64,000 nt of DNA, taken from Hydractinia symbiolongicarpus (taxonomy: Eukaryota; Cnidaria; Hydrozoa; Anthoathecata; Hydractiniidae). The stretch is from positions 17,380,001 to 17,444,000 of the forward strand of contig NC_079880.1 in assembly GCF_029227915.1 (NCBI RefSeq), read 5' to 3'. Shown here piece by piece: positions 49,851-62,158 of the stretch. The translations under genes and the position numbers were made by a program. Below the pieces are notes generated by a model that saw nothing but the letters and a program-made list of their open reading frames with translations, made no database searches and was not told the DNA's origin. Every line of letters starts with the position of its first letter. Position 1 is the first letter of the stretch.

Positions 49851-52267
49851 TGCGCAAGAACGTGGGAGCACGTAATTTACGCGTAAGGCCTTTATTAGCC
49901 GGCAAAAGCCCATATCACAACCTTTAGAGGCCTGTGCATGTAGTTGACGGCGTTCTAAAGCCTTGGTGCGAGGAAAATCGTCCTAGAACGTAGTAGTCCA
50001 TTAAGAGAAGAAGGAGTTGACCAATGGTAACCTGCACACACTCGTGGAACCAAGTGATTTTCGTGTATCGCCTTTACTAGGCCGCAAAAGCCCATATCAC
50101 AACCTTTAGAGGCCTGTGCATGTAGTTGACGGCGTTCTAAAGCCATGGTGCGAGGGAAATCGTCCTAGAACGTAGTAGTCCATTAAGAGAAGAAGGAGTT
50201 GACCAATGGTAACCTGCACACACTCGTGGAACCACGTGATTTTCGTGTATCGCCTTTTTTTAGGCCTCTATAAGGCATATTACGCCCTTTAGAGGCCTGT
50301 TCATGTAGTTGCCGGAGTTCTAAAGCCAAGGTGCTAGGGAAAACGACTTATGATATTGTAGTCCATTGAGAGTGGAAGGACTAGACCAATGGTAACCTGC
50401 ACAAGCACGTGGAACCGGGGGATTTACGTGTAAGGCCTTTATTAGGCGGCAAAAGGCCATATTACAGCCTTTAGAGGCCTGTGCATGTAGTTGACGGCGT
50501 TGTAAAGCCATAGTGCCAAAGAAAACGACTTAGGACGTCGTAGTCCATGGAGAATGGAAGGATTAGACCAATGGTAACCTGCGCAAGCACGTTTAGACAC
50601 GTGATTTACGCGTAAGGTCTTTACTAGGCCTCTAGAAGGCCATACTACGGCTTTAGAGTCCTGTGCATGTAGTTGACAAAGTTCTAAAGCCATGGCGCTG
50701 GGGAAAACGACTTAGAACGTCGCAGTCCGTGGAGAGTGGAAGGACTAGACCAATGATAACCTGTGCGAGAACGTGGGAGCACGTTATTTACGCGTAAGGC
50801 CTTTATTAGCTGGCAAAGGTCCATGTTACGGCCTTTAGAGGCCTGTGCATGTATTTGACGGCGTTCCAAAGCCATGGTGCCGAAGAAAACGACTTAAGAC
50901 GTCGTAGTCCATGTAGGATGGATGGACTAGAAAAATGGTAACCTGTGCAAGCGCGTGGAAACACGTGATTTACATGTAAGGCGTTTATTAGCCGGCAAAA
51001 GTCCATATTACGGCCTTTAGAGGCCTGTGCATGTAGTTGACGGCGTTCTAAAGCAATGGTGCCAAAGAAAACGACTTAAGACGTCGTAGTCCATGTAGGA
51101 TGGATGGACTAGAAAAAAGGTAACCTGTGCAAGCGCGTGGAAACACGTGATTTACATAAAAGGCCTTTAATAGGCCGCAAAAGGCCATATTACGGCCTTT
51201 AGAGGCCTGTGCATGTAGTTGACGATGTTCTAAAGCCATGGCGCTGGGGAAAACGACTTAGAACGTCGCAGTCCATGGAGAATGGAAGGACTAGGCCAAT
51301 GGTAACCTGCACACCCTCGTGGAACCACGTGATTCTCGTGTATCGCCTTTACTAGGCCGCAAAAGCCCATATCACAACCTCTAGAAGACTGTGCAAGTAG
51401 TTGACGGCGTTCTAAAGCCATGGTGCTAAGGAAAACGACTTAGGACGCAGCAGTCCATTAAGAGTTGAAGGAGTAGACCAATGGTAACCTGCACAGCCAC
51501 GTAGAACCACGTGACTTACGTTTCAAGCCTTTATTAGGCATATAAAAAGCATAATGCAACCTTTAGAGGCCTGGGCATAAGGTTGACGATGTTCTAAAGC
51601 CATGGCGCTGGGGAAAACAACCTAGGACGTCGCAGTCCAGGGACAGTGGAAGGACTAGACCAATGGTAACCTGCGCAAGAACGTGGGAGCACGTAATTTA
51701 CGCGTCAGGCCTTTAATAGGCGGCAAAAAGGCCATATTACGGCCTTTAGAGGCCTGTACATGTAGTTGACGGCGTTCTAAAGCCATGGTGCGAGGGAAAT
51801 CGTCCTAGAACGTAGTAGTCCATTAAGATTAGAAGGAATTGACCAATGGTAACCTGCACACACTCGTGGAACAACGTGATTTTCGTGTATCGCAATTATT
51901 AGGCCTCTATAAGGCATATTACGGCCTTTAGAGGCCTGTGCATGTAGTTGACGGCGTTCTAAAGCCATGGTGCTAGGGAAAACGACTTATGACCTTGTAG
52001 TATATTGAGAGTGGAAGAACTAGACCAATGGTAACTTGCACAAGCACGTGGAACGAGGGGAATTACGTGTAAGGCCTTTACTAGGCGGCAAAAGGCTATA
52101 TTACGGCATTTAGAGGCCTTTTATTGTAGTTGACGGCGTTCTAAAGCCATGGTGCCAAGGAAAACGACTTAGGACGCAGTAGTCCATGTTGGATGGATGG
52201 ACTAGAAAAAAGGTAACCTGTGCAAGCGCGTGGAAACACGTGATTTACGTGAAAGGCCTTTAATAGG
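49851..52267 (+). repeat. Block shared with 45.3-46.4 kb, then mixed monomers
   Basis: 50,234-51,309 matches 45,317-46,392. The C monomer here is full length where the 45-kb copy has the 19-bp deletion. E starts at 50,507 and a B monomer lies near 51,440. From about 51,965 a series starting GTGCTAGGG then GTGCCAAGG resembles 33.8-34.2 and 56.7-57.0 kb. Confidence 0.82.
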
Positions 52268-53782
52268 CGGCAAAAGGCCATATTACGGCCTTTAGAGGCC
52301 TGTACATGTAGTTGACGTCGTTCTAAAGCCATGGCGCTGGGGAAAAAGACTTAAAACGTCGTAGTCCATGGAGAATGGAAGGACTAGACCAATGGTAACC
52401 TGCGCAAGAACGTGGGAGCACGTAATTTACGCGTAAGGCCTTTATTAGCCGGCAAAAGCCAATATCACAACCTTTAGTGGCCTGTGCATGTAGTTGCGGC
52501 GTTCTAAAGCCATGGTGCGAGAGAAATCGTCCTAGAACGTAGTAGTCAATTAAGAGAAGAAGGAGTTGACCAATGGTAACCTGCACACACTCGTGGAACC
52601 ACGTGATTTTCGTGTATCGCCTTTACTAGGCCGCAAAAGCCCATATCACAACCTTTAGAGGCCTGTGCATGTAGTTGACGGCGTTCTAAAGCCATGGTGC
52701 GAGGGAAATCGTCCTAGAACGTAGTAGTCCATTAAGAGAAGAAGGAGTTGACCAATGGTAACCTGCACACACTCGTGAAACCACGTGATTTTCGTGTATC
52801 CCCTTTTTTAGGCCTCTATAAGGCATATTACGGCCTTTAGAGGCCTGTCCATGTAGTTGACGGAGTTCTAAAGCCAATGTGCTAGGGAAAACGACTTATG
52901 GTATTGTAGTTCATTGAGAGTGGAAGGACTAGACCAATGTTAACCTGCACAAGCACGTGGAACCGGGGGATTTACGTGTAAGGCCTTTATTAGGCGGCAA
53001 AAGGCCCTATTACAGCCTTTAGAGGCCTGTGCATGTAGTTGACGGCGTTGTAAAGGCATAGTGCCAAAGAAAACGACTTAGGACGTCGTAGTCCATGGAG
53101 AATGGAAGGATTAGACCAATGGTAACCTGCGCAAGCACGTTTAAACACGTGATTTACGCGTAAGGTCTTTACTAGGCCTCTAGAAGGCCATACTACGGCT
53201 TTAGAGTCCTGTGCATGTAGTTGACAAAGTTCTAAAGCCATGGCGCTGGGGAAAAAGACTTAGAACGTCGCAGTCCGTGGAGAGTGGAAGGACTAGACCA
53301 ATGATAACCTGTGCAGGAACGTGAAAGCACGTTATTTACGCGTAAGGCCTTTATTAGCTGGCAAAGGTCCATGTTACGGCCTTTAGAGGCCTGTGCATGT
53401 ATTTGACGGCGTTCTAAAGCCATGGTGCCGAAAAAAACGACTTAAGACGTCGTAGTCCATGTAGGATGGATGGACTAGAAAAATGGTAACCTGTGCAAGC
53501 GCGTGGAAACACGTGATTTACATGAAAGGCCTTTAATAGGCCGCAAAAGGCCATATTACGGCCTTTAGAGGCCTGTGCATGTAGTTGACGATGTTCTAAA
53601 GCCATGGCGCTGGGGAAAACGACTTAGGACGTCGCAGTCCATGGAGAATGGAAGTACTAGACCAATGGTAACCTGCGCAAGAACGTGGGAGCACGTAATT
53701 TACGCGTAAGGCCTTTATTAGCCGGCAAAAGCCCATATCACAACCTTTAGAGGCCTGTGCATGCAGTTGACGGCGTTCTCAA
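52268..53782 (+). repeat. Second copy of the 43.4-45.1 kb block
   Basis: It matches 43,432-44,947 apart from a single-base deletion near 52,496. It contains a C-D-E-F-G series with E at 53,055. 52,141-53,050 also resembles 56,874-57,785 and 61,062-61,973. It lies immediately left of the 4,188-bp duplication and is a likely donor for part of it. Confidence 0.83.
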
Positions 53783-56700
53783 GCCATGGTGCTAGGGAAA
53801 ACGACTTAGGACGTCGCAGTCCGTGTAGAGTGGAAGGACTAGACCAATGGTAACCAGCACACCCTCGTGGAACCACGTGATTCTCGTGTATCGCCTTTAC
53901 TAGGCCGCAAAAGCCCATATCACAACCTTTAGAGGCCTGTGCATGTAGTTGACGGCGTTCTAAAGCAATGGTGCCAAAGAAAACGACTTAAGACGTCGTA
54001 GTCCATGTAGGATGGATGGACTAGAAAAAAGGTAACCTGTGCAAGCGCGTGGAAACACGTGATTTACATAAAAGGCCTTTAATAGGCCGCAAAAGGCCAT
54101 ATTACGGCCTTTAGAGGCCTGTGCATGTAGTTGACGATGTTCTAAAGCCATGGCGCTGGGGAAAACGACTTAGAACGTCGCAGTCCATGGAGAATGGAAG
54201 GACTAAACCAATGGTAACCTGCGCAAGAACGTAGGAGCACGTAATTTACGCGTAAGGCCTTTATTAGCCGGCAAAAGCCCATATCACAACCTTTAGAGGC
54301 CTGTGCATGCAGTTGACGGCGTTCTCAAGCCATGGTGCTAGGGAAAACGACTTAGGACGTCGCAGTCCATGAAGAGTGGAAGGACTAGACCAATGGTAAC
54401 CTGCACACCCTCGTGGAACCACGTGATTCTCGTGTATCGCCTTTACTAGGCCGCAAAAGCCCATATCACAACCTTTAGAAGACTGTGCAAGTAGTTGACG
54501 GCGTTCTAAAGCCATGGTGCTAGGGAAAACGACTTAGGACGCAGCAGTCCATTAAGAGTTGAAGGAGTAGACCAATGGTAACCTGCACAGCCACGTAGAA
54601 CCACGTGACTTACGTTTCAAGCCTTTATTAGGCATATAAAAAGCATAATGCAACCTTTAGAGGCCTGGGCATAAGGTTGACGATGTTCTAAAGCCATGGC
54701 GCTGGGGAAAACAACCTAGGACGTCGCAGTCCAGGGACAGTGGAAGGACTAGACCAATGGTAACCTGCGCAAGAACGTGGGAGCACGTAATTTACGCGTC
54801 AGGCCTTTATTAGCCGCCAAAAGCCCATATTACGGCTTTTAGAGGCCTGTGCATGTAGTTGACAGAGTTTTAAAGCCATGGTGCTAGGGAAAACGACTTA
54901 GGACGTCGCAGTTTATGAAGAGTGGAAGGACTAGACCAATGGTAACTTGCACAAGCACGTGGAACTAGGGAAATTACGTGTACGGCCTTTAATAGGCGGC
55001 AAAAAGGCCATATTACGGCCTTTAGAGGCCTGTACATGTAGTTGACGTCGTTCTAAAGCCATGGCGCTGGGGAAAAAGACTTAAGACGTCGTAGTCCATG
55101 GAGAATGGAAGGACTAGACCAATGGTAACCTGCGCAAGAACGTGGGAGGACGTAATTTACGCGTAAGGCCTTTATTAGCCGGCAAAAGCCCATATCACAA
55201 CCTTTAGAGGCCTGTGCATGCAGTTGACGGCGTTCTAAAGCCATGGTGCTAGGGAAAACGACTTAGGACGTCGCAGTCCATGAAGAGTGGAAGGACTAGA
55301 CCAATGGTAACCTGCCCACCCTCGTGGAACCACGTGATTCTCGTGTATCGCCTTTATTAGGCCTCTATAAGGAATATTACGACCTTTAGTGGCCTGTGCA
55401 TGTAGTTGACGGCGTTCTAAAGCCATGGTGCTAGGGAAAACGACTTATGACCTTGTAGTATATTGAGAGTGGAAGGACTAGACCAATGGTAACTTGCACA
55501 AGCACGTGGAACGAGGGGAATTACGTGTAAGGCCTTTACTAGGCGGCAAAAGGCTATATTACGGCATTTAGAGGCCTTTTAATGTAGTTGACGGCGTTCT
55601 AAAGCCATGGTGCCAAGGAAAACGACTTAGGACGCAGTAGTCCATGTAGGATGGATGGACTAGAAAAAAGGTAGCCTGTGCAAGCGCGTGGAAACACGTG
55701 ATTTACGTGAAAGGCCTTTAATAGGCGGCAAAAGCCCATATCACAACCTTTAGAGGCCTGTACATGTAGTTGACGGCGTTCTAAAGCCATGGTGCGAGGG
55801 AAATCGTCCTAGAACGTAGTAGTCCATTAAGAGAAGAAGGAGTTGACCAATGGTAACCTGCACACACTCGTGGAACCACGTGATTTTCGTGTATCGCCTT
55901 TTTTTAGGCCTCTATAAGGCATATTACGGCCTTTAGAGGCCTGTCCATGTAGTTGACGGAGTTCTAAAGCCAATGTGCTAGGGAAAACGACTTATGATAT
56001 TGTAGTCTATTGAGAGTGGAAGGACTAGACCAATGGTAACCTGCACAAGCACGTGGAACCGGGGGATTTACGTGTAAGGCCTTTATTAGGCAGCAAAAGG
56101 CCATACTACAGCCTTTAGAGGCCTGTGCATGTAGTTGACGGCGTTGTAAAGCCATAGTGCCAAAGAAAACGACTTAGGACGTCGTAGTCCATGAAGAATG
56201 GAAGGATTAGACCAATGGTAACCTGCGCAAGCACGTTTAAACACGTGATTTACGCGTAAGGTCTTTACCAGGCCTCTAGAAGGCCATACTACGGCTTTAG
56301 AGTCCTGTGCATGTAGTTGACAAAGTTCTGAAGCCATGGCGCTGGGGAAAACGACTTAGAACGTCGCAGTCCGTGGAGAGTGGAAGGACTAGACCAATGA
56401 TAACCTGTGCGAGAACGTGAAAGCACGTTATTTACGCGTAAGGCGTTTATTAGCTGGCAAAGGTCCATGTTACGGCCTTTAGAGGCCTGTGCATGTAGTT
56501 GACGGCGTTCTAAAGCCATGGTGCCGAAAAAAACGACTTAAGACGTCGTAGTCCATGTAGGATGGATGGACTAGAAAAATGGTAACCTGTGCAAGCGCAT
56601 GGAAACACGTGATTTACATGTAAGGCGTTTATTAGCAGGCAAAAGTCCATATTACGGCCTTTAGAGGCCTGTGCATGTAGTTGACGGCGTTCTAAAGCAA

Positions 56701-57970
56701 TGGTGCTAGGGAAAACGACTTATGACCTTGTAGTATATTGAGAGTGGAAGAACTAGACCAATGGTAACTTGCACAAGCACGTGGAACGAGGGGAATTACG
56801 TGTAAGGCCTTTACTAGGCGGCAAAAGGCTATATTACGGCATTTAGAGGCCTTTTATTGTAGTTGACGGCGTTCTAAAGCCATGGTGCCAAGGAAGACGA
56901 CTTAGGACGCAGTAGTCCATGTTGGATGGATGGACTAGAAAAAAGGTAACCTGTGCAAGCGCGTGGAAACACGTGATTTACGTGAAAGGCCTTTAATAGG
57001 CGGCAAAAGGCCATATTACGGCCTTTAGAGGCCTGTACATGTAGTTGACGTCGTTCTAAAGCCATGGCCCTGGGGAAAAAGACTTAAAACGTCGTAGTCC
57101 ATGGAGAATGGAAGGACTAGACCAATGGTAACCTGCGCAAGAACGTGGGAGCACGTAATTTACGCGTAAGGCCTTTATTAGCCGGCAAAAGCCCATATCA
57201 CAACCTTTAGTGGCCTGTGCATGTAGTTGACGGCGTTCTAAAGCCATGGTGCGAGAGAAATCGTCCTAGAACGTAGTAGTCAATTAAGAGAAGAAGGAGT
57301 TGACCAATGGTAACCTGCACACACTCGTGGAACCACGTGATTTTCGTGTATCGCCTTTACTAGGCCGCAAAAGCCCATATCACAACCTTTAGAGGCCTGC
57401 GCATGTAGTTGACGGCGTTCTAAAGCCATGGTGCGAGGGAAATCGTCCTAGAACGTAGTAGTCCATTAAGAGAAAAAGGAGTTGACCAATGGTAACCTGC
57501 ACACACTCGTGAAACCACGTGATTTTCGTGTATCCCCTTTTTTAGGCCTCTATAAGGCATATTACGGCCTTTAGAGGCCTGTCCATGTAGTTGACGGAGT
57601 TCTAAAGCCAATGTGCTAGGGAAAACGACTTATGATATTGTAGTTCATTGAGAGTGGAAGGACTAGACCAATGTTAACCTGCACAAGCACGTGGAACCGG
57701 GGGATTTACGTGTAAGGCCTTTATTAGGCGGCAAAAGGCCCTATTACAGCCTTTAGGGGCCTGTGCATGTAGTTGACGGCGTTGTAAAGGCATAGTGCCA
57801 AAGAAAACGACTTAGGACGTCGTAGTCCATGGAGAATGGAAGGATTAGACCAATGGTAACCTGCGCAAGCACGTTTAAACACGTGATTTACGCGTAAGGT
57901 CTTTACTAGGCCTCTAGAAGGCCATACTACGGCTTTAGAGTCCTGTGCATGTAGTTGACAAAGTTCTAAA
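53783..57970 (+). repeat. 4,188-bp tandem duplication, copy 1
   Basis: Twenty-three monomers plus 2 bp, repeated directly at 57,971-62,158. It begins at GCCATGGTGCTAGGG after GTTCTCAA and ends after GACAAAGTTCTAAA, so the join lies in the TTCTAAAGCCATGG box. It contains two E monomers (56,151 and 57,789). Five single-base differences from copy 2 were noticed (near 53,854, 56,269, 56,635, 57,069 and 57,917), so identity is roughly 99.9%. Confidence 0.95.
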
Positions 57971-60900
57971 GCCATGGTGCTAGGGAAAACGACTTAGGAC
58001 GTCGCAGTCCGTGTAGAGTGGAAGGACTAGACCAATGGTAACCTGCACACCCTCGTGGAACCACGTGATTCTCGTGTATCGCCTTTACTAGGCCGCAAAA
58101 GCCCATATCACAACCTTTAGAGGCCTGTGCATGTAGTTGACGGCGTTCTAAAGCAATGGTGCCAAAGAAAACGACTTAAGACGTCGTAGTCCATGTAGGA
58201 TGGATGGACTAGAAAAAAGGTAACCTGTGCAAGCGCGTGGAAACACGTGATTTACATAAAAGGCCTTTAATAGGCCGCAAAAGGCCATATTACGGCCTTT
58301 AGAGGCCTGTGCATGTAGTTGACGATGTTCTAAAGCCATGGCGCTGGGGAAAACGACTTAGAACGTCGCAGTCCATGGAGAATGGAAGGACTAAACCAAT
58401 GGTAACCTGCGCAAGAACGTAGGAGCACGTAATTTACGCGTAAGGCCTTTATTAGCCGGCAAAAGCCCATATCACAACCTTTAGAGGCCTGTGCATGCAG
58501 TTGACGGCGTTCTCAAGCCATGGTGCTAGGGAAAACGACTTAGGACGTCGCAGTCCATGAAGAGTGGAAGGACTAGACCAATGGTAACCTGCACACCCTC
58601 GTGGAACCACGTGATTCTCGTGTATCGCCTTTACTAGGCCGCAAAAGCCCATATCACAACCTTTAGAAGACTGTGCAAGTAGTTGACGGCGTTCTAAAGC
58701 CATGGTGCTAGGGAAAACGACTTAGGACGCAGCAGTCCATTAAGAGTTGAAGGAGTAGACCAATGGTAACCTGCACAGCCACGTAGAACCACGTGACTTA
58801 CGTTTCAAGCCTTTATTAGGCATATAAAAAGCATAATGCAACCTTTAGAGGCCTGGGCATAAGGTTGACGATGTTCTAAAGCCATGGCGCTGGGGAAAAC
58901 AACCTAGGACGTCGCAGTCCAGGGACAGTGGAAGGACTAGACCAATGGTAACCTGCGCAAGAACGTGGGAGCACGTAATTTACGCGTCAGGCCTTTATTA
59001 GCCGCCAAAAGCCCATATTACGGCTTTTAGAGGCCTGTGCATGTAGTTGACAGAGTTTTAAAGCCATGGTGCTAGGGAAAACGACTTAGGACGTCGCAGT
59101 TTATGAAGAGTGGAAGGACTAGACCAATGGTAACTTGCACAAGCACGTGGAACTAGGGAAATTACGTGTACGGCCTTTAATAGGCGGCAAAAAGGCCATA
59201 TTACGGCCTTTAGAGGCCTGTACATGTAGTTGACGTCGTTCTAAAGCCATGGCGCTGGGGAAAAAGACTTAAGACGTCGTAGTCCATGGAGAATGGAAGG
59301 ACTAGACCAATGGTAACCTGCGCAAGAACGTGGGAGGACGTAATTTACGCGTAAGGCCTTTATTAGCCGGCAAAAGCCCATATCACAACCTTTAGAGGCC
59401 TGTGCATGCAGTTGACGGCGTTCTAAAGCCATGGTGCTAGGGAAAACGACTTAGGACGTCGCAGTCCATGAAGAGTGGAAGGACTAGACCAATGGTAACC
59501 TGCCCACCCTCGTGGAACCACGTGATTCTCGTGTATCGCCTTTATTAGGCCTCTATAAGGAATATTACGACCTTTAGTGGCCTGTGCATGTAGTTGACGG
59601 CGTTCTAAAGCCATGGTGCTAGGGAAAACGACTTATGACCTTGTAGTATATTGAGAGTGGAAGGACTAGACCAATGGTAACTTGCACAAGCACGTGGAAC
59701 GAGGGGAATTACGTGTAAGGCCTTTACTAGGCGGCAAAAGGCTATATTACGGCATTTAGAGGCCTTTTAATGTAGTTGACGGCGTTCTAAAGCCATGGTG
59801 CCAAGGAAAACGACTTAGGACGCAGTAGTCCATGTAGGATGGATGGACTAGAAAAAAGGTAGCCTGTGCAAGCGCGTGGAAACACGTGATTTACGTGAAA
59901 GGCCTTTAATAGGCGGCAAAAGCCCATATCACAACCTTTAGAGGCCTGTACATGTAGTTGACGGCGTTCTAAAGCCATGGTGCGAGGGAAATCGTCCTAG
60001 AACGTAGTAGTCCATTAAGAGAAGAAGGAGTTGACCAATGGTAACCTGCACACACTCGTGGAACCACGTGATTTTCGTGTATCGCCTTTTTTTAGGCCTC
60101 TATAAGGCATATTACGGCCTTTAGAGGCCTGTCCATGTAGTTGACGGAGTTCTAAAGCCAATGTGCTAGGGAAAACGACTTATGATATTGTAGTCTATTG
60201 AGAGTGGAAGGACTAGACCAATGGTAACCTGCACAAGCACGTGGAACCGGGGGATTTACGTGTAAGGCCTTTATTAGGCAGCAAAAGGCCATACTACAGC
60301 CTTTAGAGGCCTGTGCATGTAGTTGACGGCGTTGTAAAGCCATAGTGCCAAAGAAAACGACTTAGGACGTCGTAGTCCATGAAGAATGGAAGGATTAGAC
60401 CAATGGTAACCTGCGCAAGCACGTTTAAACACGTGATTTACGCGTAAGGTCTTTACTAGGCCTCTAGAAGGCCATACTACGGCTTTAGAGTCCTGTGCAT
60501 GTAGTTGACAAAGTTCTGAAGCCATGGCGCTGGGGAAAACGACTTAGAACGTCGCAGTCCGTGGAGAGTGGAAGGACTAGACCAATGATAACCTGTGCGA
60601 GAACGTGAAAGCACGTTATTTACGCGTAAGGCGTTTATTAGCTGGCAAAGGTCCATGTTACGGCCTTTAGAGGCCTGTGCATGTAGTTGACGGCGTTCTA
60701 AAGCCATGGTGCCGAAAAAAACGACTTAAGACGTCGTAGTCCATGTAGGATGGATGGACTAGAAAAATGGTAACCTGTGCAAGCGCATGGAAACACGTGA
60801 TTTACATGTAAGGCGTTTATTAGCCGGCAAAAGTCCATATTACGGCCTTTAGAGGCCTGTGCATGTAGTTGACGGCGTTCTAAAGCAATGGTGCTAGGGA

Positions 60901-62158
60901 AAACGACTTATGACCTTGTAGTATATTGAGAGTGGAAGAACTAGACCAATGGTAACTTGCACAAGCACGTGGAACGAGGGGAATTACGTGTAAGGCCTTT
61001 ACTAGGCGGCAAAAGGCTATATTACGGCATTTAGAGGCCTTTTATTGTAGTTGACGGCGTTCTAAAGCCATGGTGCCAAGGAAGACGACTTAGGACGCAG
61101 TAGTCCATGTTGGATGGATGGACTAGAAAAAAGGTAACCTGTGCAAGCGCGTGGAAACACGTGATTTACGTGAAAGGCCTTTAATAGGCGGCAAAAGGCC
61201 ATATTACGGCCTTTAGAGGCCTGTACATGTAGTTGACGTCGTTCTAAAGCCATGGCGCTGGGGAAAAAGACTTAAAACGTCGTAGTCCATGGAGAATGGA
61301 AGGACTAGACCAATGGTAACCTGCGCAAGAACGTGGGAGCACGTAATTTACGCGTAAGGCCTTTATTAGCCGGCAAAAGCCCATATCACAACCTTTAGTG
61401 GCCTGTGCATGTAGTTGACGGCGTTCTAAAGCCATGGTGCGAGAGAAATCGTCCTAGAACGTAGTAGTCAATTAAGAGAAGAAGGAGTTGACCAATGGTA
61501 ACCTGCACACACTCGTGGAACCACGTGATTTTCGTGTATCGCCTTTACTAGGCCGCAAAAGCCCATATCACAACCTTTAGAGGCCTGTGCATGTAGTTGA
61601 CGGCGTTCTAAAGCCATGGTGCGAGGGAAATCGTCCTAGAACGTAGTAGTCCATTAAGAGAAAAAGGAGTTGACCAATGGTAACCTGCACACACTCGTGA
61701 AACCACGTGATTTTCGTGTATCCCCTTTTTTAGGCCTCTATAAGGCATATTACGGCCTTTAGAGGCCTGTCCATGTAGTTGACGGAGTTCTAAAGCCAAT
61801 GTGCTAGGGAAAACGACTTATGATATTGTAGTTCATTGAGAGTGGAAGGACTAGACCAATGTTAACCTGCACAAGCACGTGGAACCGGGGGATTTACGTG
61901 TAAGGCCTTTATTAGGCGGCAAAAGGCCCTATTACAGCCTTTAGGGGCCTGTGCATGTAGTTGACGGCGTTGTAAAGGCATAGTGCCAAAGAAAACGACT
62001 TAGGACGTCGTAGTCCATGGAGAATGGAAGGATTAGACCAATGGTAACCTGCGCAAGCACGTTTAAACACGTGATTTACGCGTAAGGTCTTTACTAGGCC
62101 TCTATAAGGCCATACTACGGCTTTAGAGTCCTGTGCATGTAGTTGACAAAGTTCTAAA
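57971..62158 (+). repeat. 4,188-bp tandem duplication, copy 2
   Basis: Second copy of 53,783-57,970. At its left end an E monomer runs into GCCATGGTGCTAGGG, where an F monomer would normally follow. At its right end (62,159) the usual E to F order returns (GCCATGGCGCTGGGG, AAAAAGACTTAG). This places the crossover precisely. E monomers lie at 60,339 and 61,977. Confidence 0.95.

Noticed and set aside
57971-62158. The 4,188-bp repeat as an assembly artefact
   Set aside because: Several single-base differences separate the copies and the junctions make biological sense, which favours a real duplication. Only spanning long reads can exclude an artefact.
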